DNA of 64,000 nucleotides from CBDCME01 sp965218865 (GTDB lineage: Bacteria > Pseudomonadota > Alphaproteobacteria > JAAXGF01). The stretch spans positions 105,452 through 169,451 of the forward strand of contig CBDCME010000032.1 of assembly GCA_965218865.1 (NCBI GenBank). Direction: 5' to 3'. A program made the position numbers and the translations under genes. Under the pieces are notes generated by a model. It did no database searches. It was not told the origin of the DNA and worked only from the letters and a program-made list of their open reading frames with translations. Each line of letters opens with the position of its first letter. The stretch's first letter is position 1. Below are positions 1 through 7,244 of this stretch, piece by piece.

Positions 1-509
1 AGCAGCGCGACGTGGACATCCTGCTTTCCATGCCCGGAATCGGGAGGACCGTCCTCGCCACGCTGCTCGCAGAAGCCTCGACGCCCCTGCGGGAAAGAAA
101 TTACCAGGCCCTGCGCACCTTGTCCGGCGCCGCCCCCGTTACCCGCCGGAGCGGCAAACGCTGTCTCGTCATCATGCGTCAGGCCTGCCACGTTCGGCTG
201 CGAACCGCCCTTTACCACTGGGCCCGCGTCGCCATCCAACACGATCCCATCAGCCGCCAACGCTATGCCGCCCTTAGGGCCCGGGGACACGGCCACGCCA
301 GAGCGCTGAGAACCGTCGCCGATAGACTGCTTGCCGTCGCCTGCGCCATGCTCAGAAATCAAACCCTCTTCGATCCATCCCATGCTCAAAAAAAAACCCA
401 ACGCCGCCTCACTCCGGCAGCGTGACCACCTCTCATTTCGCCCTTGCTCAATGGTGGGGAGTCCCTCCCGGCCACCCATATCAGCAACCTCTCGTGGGTG
501 GCCGGGAGG
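1..509 (+). mobile_element. IS110-family element, 3' part (copy 1, cut by window edge)
   Basis: The right-hand end of an IS110-type element enters from outside the window. It carries the C-terminal third of the transposase, about 40 bp of trailing DNA and a 16-bp-stem hairpin, then stops at a repeat arm that begins with GGGAGAGGGCCGG. The same transposase end, hairpin and flank recur in opposite orientation near 18.6 kb, which fixes the 3' boundary near 509. The exact end base is inferred from that comparison. Confidence 0.8.
3..425 (+). CDS. IS110-family transposase, C-terminal part
   Basis: This frame is open from the window edge and ends at TGA 423-425. It encodes the Transposase_20 (helix-hairpin-helix) region typical of IS110, with the motif LLSMPGIGRTVLATLLAEA near the start. 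The N-terminal DEDD catalytic domain lies outside the window. The protein is nearly identical to the C-terminal half of the broken copy at 18.7-22.0 kb, except that this copy has an uninterrupted C-terminus. It probably catalyses site-specific insertion of the element. Whether the whole gene is intact cannot be judged here. Confidence 0.85.
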   Translation, partial: QRDVDILLSMPGIGRTVLATLLAEASTPLRERNYQALRTLSGAAPVTRRSGKRCLVIMRQACHVRLRTALYHWARVAIQHDPISRQRYAALRARGHGHARALRTVADRLLAVACAMLRNQTLFDPSHAQKKTQRRLTPAA

Positions 510-510
510 G
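463..510. other. 16-bp perfect hairpin at the IS110 3' end
   Basis: CCCTCCCGGCCACCCA (463-478) is exactly complementary to 495-510, with a 16-nt loop. An identical stem occurs at the matching position of the second IS110 copy (18599-18646), with one base change in the loop. Its place at the element edge suggests a structural end or a transcription stop rather than a host feature. Confidence 0.75.
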
Positions 511-563
511 GGAGAGGGCCGGATCAGACGCAAAATATGCGCAGAAGCGCATTTTCGAACAGA
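510..563 (-). repeat. Arm of the 71-bp palindromic repeat, split by IS110
   Basis: The segment ends in TTTTCGAACAGA and holds ATGCGC..GCGCAT. Read on the minus strand it matches the first half of the intact unit at 28739-28809. It directly abuts the IS110 end, as does the arm beside copy 2, so the element appears to have inserted inside this repeat. Confidence 0.7.
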
Positions 564-736
564 GCTGACAGCGTTCATGCCTTGGAGCGGGAGCATGGTT
601 TGACGAATGTCACTTATCCCCTTGTCCCGCCAATTAGCGTTGGCTGCTAGGGGTTGGTACCCGATCCGACATGGCGCGTTTCACCCGATCGATGTTGATC
701 AGCACCAAATTTCCGATTTGACTGGGTCGGGAGTCC

Positions 737-756
737 ATGCAACCGCCAGGTTGCAT
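737..756. terminator. Small hairpin after the zinc-ribbon ORF
   Basis: ATGCAACC and GGTTGCAT form an 8-bp stem around GCCA, 14 bp beyond the stop of the minus-strand ORF at 771-1076. The T-rich tail lies on the plus side, so it is not a textbook terminator for that gene. No other feature is visible in 564-770. Confidence 0.3.
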
Positions 757-770
757 TTAAATTCTTTGGG

Positions 771-1076
771 CTAGGTGGTGAACGCTCCCGGAAAATGCCT
801 GCTGCCGCATCTGCGGCATAGGCGGTTGCCGTACCAAGCGCTTTCGAACGACTCTCCGCAATTTAGGCACTTGCGCACTTTAATCTTGTGCGATGCTGGC
901 ACCAGGGACGAATCGCTGGACGGCGACGCGGTGTGCGGATGGGATCGCGGGCTGGCGAATTGTCGTGAGTCAGTTGTACAAACCTTATTTTCGCGAGTTC
1001 CGGCATTCTTCGTTGTGGCCGGAAGGGTCCGCGTATTCGCCCGCGCATCAAGACGCCTGGGCATCGTGCTAGACAT
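771..1076 (-). CDS. Small zinc-ribbon protein (putative)
   Basis: A 101-residue frame ends in a compact C-x2-C...C-x2-C ribbon (KCLNCGESFES...LCRRCGSRH), a pattern seen in small alphaproteobacterial zinc-finger proteins of unknown role. The first 60 residues are Ser/Thr/Pro/Arg-rich and resemble no domain, so the true start may lie further in. There is no operon partner. Function is unknown; nucleic-acid binding would be a guess from the ribbon alone. The antisense frame is also open but has no recognisable motif. Confidence 0.45.
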   Translation of the reverse strand: MSSTMPRRLDARANTRTLPATTKNAGTRENKVCTTDSRQFASPRSHPHTASPSSDSSLVPASHKIKVRKCLNCGESFESAWYGNRLCRRCGSRHFPGAFTT

Positions 1077-1096
1077 GCAATTTTCCTCGAATCGGA

Positions 1097-1119
1097 AAGC
1101 CGGCCTATCGAGCCGGCTT
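1097..1119. terminator. GC-rich hairpin upstream of the zinc-ribbon ORF
   Basis: AAGCCGGC and GCCGGCTT pair over 8 bp with a 7-nt loop. On the minus strand the stem runs into TTTCC, giving a weak intrinsic-terminator look just ahead of the small ORF. The following 1120-1440 contains no gene or repeat I can recognise. Confidence 0.35.
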
Positions 1120-1440
1120 CAGAATGCCAGGTCGGGGTCACCTGTATATGAACTTAATTGACCATACCCTCAATCACGACACATAGATACAAGAATCGTG
1201 GCGTACCCTTGGCCGCGGTCATCGGCAGCGAATGCCTGGAGCGTCTCCGATCGCCAATTGAAGTGGCGTACAAGCCCCTCGGGAATTTCGTCGGCTAACT
1301 ACCGCTCGTTCCTCCCGCCTAATTCGGCCCACGCCCTGGCCTAATATGGGGCGTTACCCAGAACCGCGTGGGCGATCTATCGCTTTGGATGGGATTTTGG
1401 ATTGACTTGTTGCGTTCAACCAAACTCGTGGTCCAGTTGG

Positions 1441-1549
1441 CTAGTGCATCGACCTAAACGGAGGCGACAGCCAAAGTTTGGAAAGTTGATGCATCGACAA
1501 AGGCCTGGTGCACGGGGGCGTGAACGAAGTGAATGCGCCGGCGCACTAG
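1441..1549 (+). repeat. 109-bp CTAG-bounded repeat (MITE-like), copy A
   Basis: The unit begins CTAGTGCATCGACC and ends GCGCACTAG, so CTAG stands at both edges next to short inverted ends (TGCA). Two further copies of exactly the same length lie at 18308-18416 (same strand) and 53946-54054 (opposite strand), differing by only a few substitutions. It encodes no protein. In this copy the right-edge CTA is, on the minus strand, the TAG stop codon of the cupredoxin gene. Confidence 0.85.
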
Positions 1550-1902
1550 GGTGCGCTCACGATCAGGTTGCCGTACATGGCGGGGTGTTCGTCACAGCCC
1601 AGGAGAAAACGACCCGACGCCATCGATTCAGGGATCGTGAACGAATAGGACCCGCCGCCCAGGATTTTGATCCGATTGAGGAGTTCCGGGTAGAGGAGAA
1701 GCTTGATGCTGTGCTCATAATTATCCGTGTTGCGGAAGACCACGGTGTCTCCAGGCACGACCGGGATCTCCTCTGGCCTGTAATGGGCGTTGCGCAACAA
1801 CACCTCGACGATCTCGGCCGGCGCGAGCGACGGTTCCGCGAACACGAGTGCCAAGAACGCCATAACCATCAGGCAGTAATGTTGGCGGGGACAACGTCTC
1901 AT
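1546..1902 (-). CDS. Periplasmic cupredoxin-like protein
   Basis: A 118-residue secreted protein has an N-terminal hydrophobic signal segment (about residues 10-30) and a single plastocyanin-like fold. Type I copper ligands are visible: His in NYEHSIKL, then Cys, His and Met in GCDEHPAM. It probably binds one copper and carries electrons or sequesters copper in the periplasm. I chose the ATG at 1902 because GGAAAG precedes it and it starts the signal peptide; an ATG at 1938 is also in frame. The stop codon is supplied by the 109-bp repeat. No redox partner gene lies alongside, so its role is unassigned. Confidence 0.75.
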   Translation of the reverse strand: MRRCPRQHYCLMVMAFLALVFAEPSLAPAEIVEVLLRNAHYRPEEIPVVPGDTVVFRNTDNYEHSIKLLLYPELLNRIKILGGGSYSFTIPESMASGRFLLGCDEHPAMYGNLIVSAP

Positions 1903-2359
1903 GGGCTTTCCGGCGAGAGTGTTCATTTGGCGGCCCATATAAGCGGAAATTCGAGCCGATTTCGACCGCTTTACCGCTGACGGCCGAGGTAAATCGAGAT
2001 CTCACCCGATGGCAAGGTTCGTGAAGGGTTGGCGGACGCCTGCCGGACGCGGGCGGGTTCGGTGCCTGGCGTCGATCGGCGGGCGTCGGAATACCCTTTT
2101 ATGAGCGTACAGTGAGTCAAGAGGCATTCATCACCTATTTCGCTGTCGCCCATCCTCCGGTTAAACCTGGAACACGCATTCTCTCTTCCCGCTCCCGAAC
2201 GGCGGGCAAGAGCGCTCAAGGACGGCGTGATAGCGCCGCCCAATGGGCGTATCCTTGACTGTTCGAGGCCCGCGCCATGCCGGCGTGATAGAGGGGAGAT
2301 GGGGCGTTCTCGGTTCGCCTCCGCAGGCCTCCGGATGGCGTAGCGGGTCCAGCGTCGAG
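1903..2359. other. Intergenic stretch without recognisable gene
   Basis: Several overlapping open frames exist on both strands, but none has a recognisable domain or convincing start. The part near 2310-2360 continues the frame of the IS256 remnant into unrelated sequence. I see nothing else to annotate. Confidence 0.4.
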
Positions 2360-2613
2360 GTGCCCGTGCGAACCTCGCCGGTGGCGGGATCTATCTTCTT
2401 GGGCTTGGCGCCGTTGGCGGTGAACCGTCGTTCGGCCGAGCGCTGGCCGGCGCGCAAGAATCGCTCGCGCCGCATGGCGAGATTGAGGAGGTCGGCAAAG
2501 AACGAGGCCATCTCCTCGCCGCCGTTTTCGATCAGTTGTTCCATCAAAGCCTCGAGGACATTATCCTGGTCTCTCCGCGGGCTGGTTCTCCATGGCTGCT
2601 TGGATGCATTCAT
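2360..2613 (-). pseudogene. IS256-family transposase, N-terminal remnant
   Basis: About 80 residues match the N-terminal part of mutator-type (IS256) transposases: an acidic helix with MEQLIENGGEEMASFFADL, then ERFLRAGQRSAERR and NGAKPKKIDPATGEV. The frame then runs into unrelated sequence and the catalytic DDE domain is absent. It differs from the IS256 element at 50.2 kb, so it is an older, unrelated remnant. Confidence 0.6.
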
Positions 2614-2619
2614 GGAAAA

Positions 2620-2784
2620 CTAAAATGACGGATCGCCCCGCCTCGGGGCCCAAACAAATTTCCAGACCTCACGGTACGCAAGCGGTTTGCCACGAAACTC
2701 CCGATTGGCTTGATCCAACTCACCGACGCCAGGCGATAATGTGTGACGCTTGAGATCAATACTGGCTGGCGGCACGATCGGCAT
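2620..2784 (-). CDS. Small ORF, 54 residues, unrecognised
   Basis: An ATG at 2784 opens a 54-codon frame ending at TAG 2620-2622, only 6 bp before the first codon of the IS256 remnant. The product is rich in Pro, Arg and Trp and has no signal peptide or known motif. AAGGGG lies just upstream, too close to be a good ribosome site. It may be debris of an older mobile element. The remaining DNA to 2990 has nothing I recognise. Confidence 0.2.
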   Translation of the reverse strand: MPIVPPASIDLKRHTLSPGVGELDQANREFRGKPLAYREVWKFVWAPRRGDPSF

Positions 2785-2990
2785 AGCCCCTTGGGGTTTT
2801 AGCCGGGGGAGAGGGGGCGTTGAGGAATAGGCGGGGCGTGACCCCGAGCACCCTTGCCTTGGGAAGGGGCGGTTTCAGGGGATTGCTTCCCGGAGAGTAC
2901 GTTTCGGGGCTGAATTGCCCTCATCGAGTTCAAGATTGTTAGCGCGCCTATTATCCCACAATGCGGTAGCGGATGAGGTTTGGCGGCAGG

Positions 2991-4418
2991 TCAGGTCGGG
3001 CGCCCGTAAACGTCCTCGAAACGGACGATGTCGTCCTCGCCCACATAGGATCCGCACTGCACCTCAACGATCTTTAGGGGTAGGACGCCGGGATTTTCGA
3101 GCCGATGCTTCGTGCCGATCGGGATGTAGGTCGACTCGTTCTCGCTCAAGAGCACGACTTCCTCGCCCCGGGTCACCCGGGCGGTCCCCTCGGTCACGAC
3201 CCAGTGCTCGCTGCGGTGGTGGTGCATCTGCAAAGACAACGAGGCCCCCGGCTTGACCACGATCTCCTTGATCTTGAAACGCGAGCCCTCGAGTAGGACC
3301 GAGAATGATCCCCAGGGCCGCCGTTCGGTCAAATGATTGGAGGCCTCGATTCGTTGGCGTGCCTTCAGGACGTCGACCAATTTCCTGACACCATCGCTGT
3401 CCTGCCGGTCGGCCACCAACACCGCGTCGGCGGTTTCGACGATCACGAGGCCCGAAACGCCGGCGCAGGCGACCAATCGGCGGTCGGCGCGGACCAGACT
3501 TTCCCGGCTGTCCGCCAGCAGGACGTCGCCCTGGGTCACGTTGCCGTCGGCGTCCTTGTCGCAAACCTGCCACAAGCGGTCCCACGAGCCGACGTCCGAC
3601 CAGCCGATGTCCACCGGTATGACGACGACTTCGCCGGACCGCTCCATCACGGCCTTGCCCACGGGCAGCGCGGGAACCAAGGCGTAGGACTTCGCTGGTA
3701 CCCGGAAGGGAGAGGCGCCGCCGTCGGCCTCGGTGACGGCCGCGCGCACCGCCGACAGAATCTCGGGGGCAGTTTTTTCCAGTTCACGCAGAAACGCGGT
3801 GGCGGAAAGGACGAACATGCCGCTATTCCAATAGCAGTCGCCCTCGGCGATGAGGCGTTCGGCCTTTTCGAGTTCAGGTTTCTCGATGAAACTATCCGCC
3901 TGGAAGGTGCCTGAATCACCGTTGCAGGCCGGCCCCCGCCGAATATAACCGAAGCCCGTGTCCGGTTCGGACGGCTCGATGCCGAACGTGACCAGCTTGC
4001 CCGCTTCGGCGGCGCGGCGGGCGCGGTCCATCGGCGCCGTCAAACGGTCGGGCTTGGAGATGACATGATCCGCGGGCGCGATCCACAGCACCGGATCGTC
4101 GAAACGTTCCGCCGCGTAGAGGGCCGCGAGAGCCACCGCCGCGGCGGTGTTGCGGTCGACGGGTTCGGCGATGACGTGTTGCCCGAGACCGGGCGCGACT
4201 TCGTCGAGCTGGTCCAGAACCGAGAAATAATGGGATTCCGTGGTCACGGTAACCACTTGTTCCGGGCTTTCCATGACCAGCGCCCGGCGCGCCGCCTGCT
4301 GGAGCAAAGAGTCGTCACCGGTGAGGTTCAATAACTGCTTGGGATAGAATTCACGGCTCGTGGGCCACAGCCGCGAGCCGACCCCACCAGCCAAAATAAC
4401 GGGGATGAATTGCGCCAT
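2991..4418 (-). CDS. manC: Mannose-1-phosphate guanylyltransferase / mannose-6-phosphate isomerase
   Basis: A 475-residue bifunctional type II enzyme makes GDP-mannose for surface polysaccharide. The N-terminal nucleotidyltransferase carries the pyrophosphorylase signature ILAGGVGSRLWPTS (about residues 7-20) followed by PKQLL. The C-terminal cupin is the phosphomannose isomerase part, with RPWGS, the metal-binding QMHHHRSEHW and the terminal FEDVYGR. The start is placed at the ATG at 4418, where homology begins, not 12 codons upstream. It is divergent from rpoH with a 143-bp spacer. No other polysaccharide gene is adjacent, so the pathway partners lie elsewhere. Confidence 0.92.
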   Translation of the reverse strand: MAQFIPVILAGGVGSRLWPTSREFYPKQLLNLTGDDSLLQQAARRALVMESPEQVVTVTTESHYFSVLDQLDEVAPGLGQHVIAEPVDRNTAAAVALAALYAAERFDDPVLWIAPADHVISKPDRLTAPMDRARRAAEAGKLVTFGIEPSEPDTGFGYIRRGPACNGDSGTFQADSFIEKPELEKAERLIAEGDCYWNSGMFVLSATAFLRELEKTAPEILSAVRAAVTEADGGASPFRVPAKSYALVPALPVGKAVMERSGEVVVIPVDIGWSDVGSWDRLWQVCDKDADGNVTQGDVLLADSRESLVRADRRLVACAGVSGLVIVETADAVLVADRQDSDGVRKLVDVLKARQRIEASNHLTERRPWGSFSVLLEGSRFKIKEIVVKPGASLSLQMHHHRSEHWVVTEGTARVTRGEEVVLLSENESTYIPIGTKHRLENPGVLPLKIVEVQCGSYVGEDDIVRFEDVYGRPT

Positions 4419-4561
4419 CGGCGCCGTTATCCCAGCACCGCAAATGGTGGTCAAGCGTGAATCGGCGCCATGGCGATCGGATCCCTGGCGGAAGGCGCGC
4501 CGGGGTGATCCGGAATTCGTTTGTTGCCATGATTGCCGGGGACGTTCAAACTCTTCCCACC

Positions 4562-5494
4562 ATGTCCAGAACCAGATTGCCGGTCTCGGCGCGCAACGAT
4601 GCGCTCGGGGCGTATTTTCGTGAGGCGAATAAGCATCCGATCCTGAGTGCCGACGAAGAGTACATGTTGGCCAAGCAGTGGCAGGTTCACGGTGATGCCG
4701 ATGCCGCGCGCCGTCTGGTCACGAGTCATTTACGCCTCGTCGCCAAGATCGCGCTCGGTTATCGCGGCTATGGCCTGCCCCTCGAGGATGTCGTATCGGA
4801 AGGCAATGTCGGATTGATGCAGGCGGTTCGGCGATTCGATCCGGAACGGGGCACCCGGTTGTCAACTTACGCGATGTGGTGGATCCGCGCCGCGATTCAG
4901 GAATACGTTTTGCGTTCCTGGTCGTTGGTGAAATTGGGGACCACCGCGGCCCAGAAAAAATTGTTCTTCAATCTCAGAAAGCTGAAAAACCAGATCCGTG
5001 CCGTCGACGACGGCGACTTGCCGCCCGAGGCCGTCAAACAGATCGCCAGCGATCTTGGGGTTAGTGAGGACGATGTTGTGATGATGAACCGCCGTCTCGG
5101 CGGTCTTGATCAGTCACTTAACGCTCCGGTTCAGGTTACCGCCGAGGCGGAATGGTTGGATCGGTTGGTCGATCCCGAACCCGATCCGGAAACCGTCGTC
5201 GCCGAGGTCCAGGAAATCGAGAAGCGGCGTGAACTCCTTGAAGAGGCCCTCGAAAGTCTCAAGCAGCGTGAACGGCATATCTTCACGGAACGCTGTCTCA
5301 GGGACTATCCCTTGACGCTCGAAGCCTTGAGCAAGGTCTACGGCATCTCGCGGGAGCGCGTGCGCCAGATCGAGCTACGATCCTTCGAAAAGATTCAAAG
5401 CAAGATGTTGAGTTCCGCGATCGCCGCCGGGATCATCGATCGGGACAAACTCCTGGCCAAGGCTGAGAAGCGAGGGTCCAGACGAGGTGATTGA
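4562..5494 (+). CDS. rpoH: RNA polymerase heat-shock sigma factor RpoH
   Basis: A 310-residue sigma-70-family factor directs transcription of heat-shock genes. Region 2 contains LEDVVSEGNVGLMQAVRRFD and STYAMWWIRAAIQEYVLRSW (about residues 75-120). The RpoH box QKKLFFNLRKLK follows at 131-142 and distinguishes it from housekeeping and RpoS-type factors. Region 4 ends with the helix-turn-helix ISRERVRQIE. I start at ATG 4562; the frame is open 35 codons upstream, but that part resembles nothing. Alphaproteobacteria often have two RpoH paralogs, and I cannot tell which this is. Confidence 0.93.
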   Translation: MSRTRLPVSARNDALGAYFREANKHPILSADEEYMLAKQWQVHGDADAARRLVTSHLRLVAKIALGYRGYGLPLEDVVSEGNVGLMQAVRRFDPERGTRLSTYAMWWIRAAIQEYVLRSWSLVKLGTTAAQKKLFFNLRKLKNQIRAVDDGDLPPEAVKQIASDLGVSEDDVVMMNRRLGGLDQSLNAPVQVTAEAEWLDRLVDPEPDPETVVAEVQEIEKRRELLEEALESLKQRERHIFTERCLRDYPLTLEALSKVYGISRERVRQIELRSFEKIQSKMLSSAIAAGIIDRDKLLAKAEKRGSRRGD

Positions 5495-5654
5495 TCGCCG
5501 GCCGAAAAAATGTTCGGGCGGCATGAATCGCCGAACCGCACGGCCATGGTGAGCCGCGACGACGACCCCGTCGAATTTGAAACGCTCGCCAATGGCTCGA
5601 AACAGCGATTCCCGCGTGCGGGGCGGGTGCATGGCCCACGAAGCCTGCTACTTT

Positions 5655-7220
5655 GTCGCCCGTGAAGAACGCGTAAGCGGCTGATGTTGGTAGTTCTTTC
5701 GGTTTGGCGAAGTAATCGGATTTGCAAGAAAACGGGTTTTGGGCCTGAAAAGCTTGTGATTTGAAATAATTGATTTTGGGGATTCCCTTCCGTTGCGGAA
5801 CGTGATTCTCTGCTCCCGTCGATTGGGATTGGAGAACTGTGATGAAGCCATCGCGCAAGGTGTCATCGGGAATAGAGGACCTGTTCCGCTCGCGGTTCGA
5901 AAACATCATCAACCTGCGCCACGAGTTGGTGGTGTTGGGGGGCCGGATCGCGTGGACTTTCTTCGACGAGACCTATGAAGCCTTGTATTCGGAGGAGGGT
6001 CGGCCGGGGGTCCCGACGCGGTTGATGGTTGGGCTGCACATCCTCAAGCATATGTTCGATCTCTCGGATGAGGAGGTCTGCGAGCGCTGGGTCTACGACC
6101 CATACTTCCAGTGCTTCTGCGGCGAAGAGTACTTTCAGCATGAGCTGCCCATGGAGCGCTCGTCGATGACCCGGTGGCGGGACCGGATCGGGCCGGAAGG
6201 TTTGGAGAAGGTATTCCAGGAGAGCCTGGCCGTGGCCCACCGGGTGGGGGCGCTGCGGGAGAAGGACCTCGAGCGGGTGACGGTGGACACCACCGTACAA
6301 GAGAAGGCGATTGCCTTTCCGACCGACGCCAAACTGATGCAACGAGCCCGCGAGCGGCTGGTGCGACTGGCACGGGAGCACGGCATTGCCCTGCGTCAGT
6401 CCTATACCCACCTGGGCAAGAGGGCGTTGATCATGCAAGGCCGCTACCGCCATGCCAAACAGCACAAGCGGGCCAACAAGGCCCTGCGCAAGCTCAAGAC
6501 CTATCTCGGGCGCACCGTCCGCGACATCCGCCGCAAGACGGCCCAGGAGGAGAGCCTACGGGATCCCTTCCGCCGCCCCTTGTGGCTGGCCGAGCGGGTG
6601 TCGACCCAGAAGCGGCGCGACCCCTTGCCCAAGGTCTATTCGCTCCACGCGCCCGAGGTCGAATGCATCGGCAAAGGGAAGGCGCACAAGCCGTACGAGT
6701 TCGGCTGCAAGGTCTCCGTGGCGGCGACCAATTCCCGCCCCCCCGGCGGCCAGTTCGTCGCCCACGTCAAGGCCTTCCACGGCAATCCCTATGATGGCCA
6801 CACCTTGAGGCAGGTGATCGAAGAGATGGAACGCTGGACGGGGATATCGGCCGAGCGCATCTATGTCGACAAGGGATACCAGGGCCACGATTACCCCAAC
6901 AAACACCGCGTCTTTAGATCAGGCCAGAAACGCGGCATCACGCCGACGATCAAGAAGGAGCTCAGGCGGCGCTCCGCCGTCGAGGCCGTGATCGGACATC
7001 TCAAGAGCGATGGCAGGCTGGGGCGCAACTTCCTCAAAGGCCGCGACGGCGACAAGATCAACGCCATCCTCGCCGGCGCCGGCTACAACTACCGCCTTGT
7101 CCTCAAATGGCTGAGGCGTTTGTTTGTCCAAATCCTGGCCGCGCTCCTCAGCGACATCTCGCACCCCACCGCAAACCCAATCGCCGCTTCAGCTTGAAAT
7201 CAGGGTTCTTCACGGACGAC
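5655..7220 (+). mobile_element. IS5-type insertion sequence
   Basis: The element carries one transposase gene. Imperfect inverted ends are visible: GTCGCCCGTGAAGAAC at 5655-5670 and the complement of GTCGTCCGTGAAGAAC at 7205-7220. I could not define a target duplication with confidence, so the outer edges may be off by several bases. It separates rpoH from hppA and looks intact. The 160 bp between rpoH and the element hold only a weak GC-rich hairpin just after the rpoH stop. Confidence 0.7.
5842..7197 (+). CDS. IS5-family transposase
   Basis: A 451-residue DDE transposase. The N-terminal half has the family pattern GVPTRLMVGLHILKHMFDLS and PMERSSMTRWRDRIG. Catalytic acids are seen in RVTVDTTVQEKAI (first Asp), IYVDKGYQGHDY (second Asp) and SAVEAVIGHLKSDGRLGRN (Glu). 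The basic stretch around residues 190-240 probably contacts DNA. The frame is complete with no internal stop, so the element may still be active. Only one copy occurs in the window. Confidence 0.88.
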   Translation: MKPSRKVSSGIEDLFRSRFENIINLRHELVVLGGRIAWTFFDETYEALYSEEGRPGVPTRLMVGLHILKHMFDLSDEEVCERWVYDPYFQCFCGEEYFQHELPMERSSMTRWRDRIGPEGLEKVFQESLAVAHRVGALREKDLERVTVDTTVQEKAIAFPTDAKLMQRARERLVRLAREHGIALRQSYTHLGKRALIMQGRYRHAKQHKRANKALRKLKTYLGRTVRDIRRKTAQEESLRDPFRRPLWLAERVSTQKRRDPLPKVYSLHAPEVECIGKGKAHKPYEFGCKVSVAATNSRPPGGQFVAHVKAFHGNPYDGHTLRQVIEEMERWTGISAERIYVDKGYQGHDYPNKHRVFRSGQKRGITPTIKKELRRRSAVEAVIGHLKSDGRLGRNFLKGRDGDKINAILAGAGYNYRLVLKWLRRLFVQILAALLSDISHPTANPIAASA

Positions 7221-7244
7221 TAATTCGTTCAAATCCCTCGGGGA

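Noticed and set aside
1441..1549. The 109-bp repeat as a riboswitch or small RNA
   Set aside because: Three copies in unrelated contexts (two after genes, one before) with identical borders fit a mobile repeat better than a cis-regulatory RNA.
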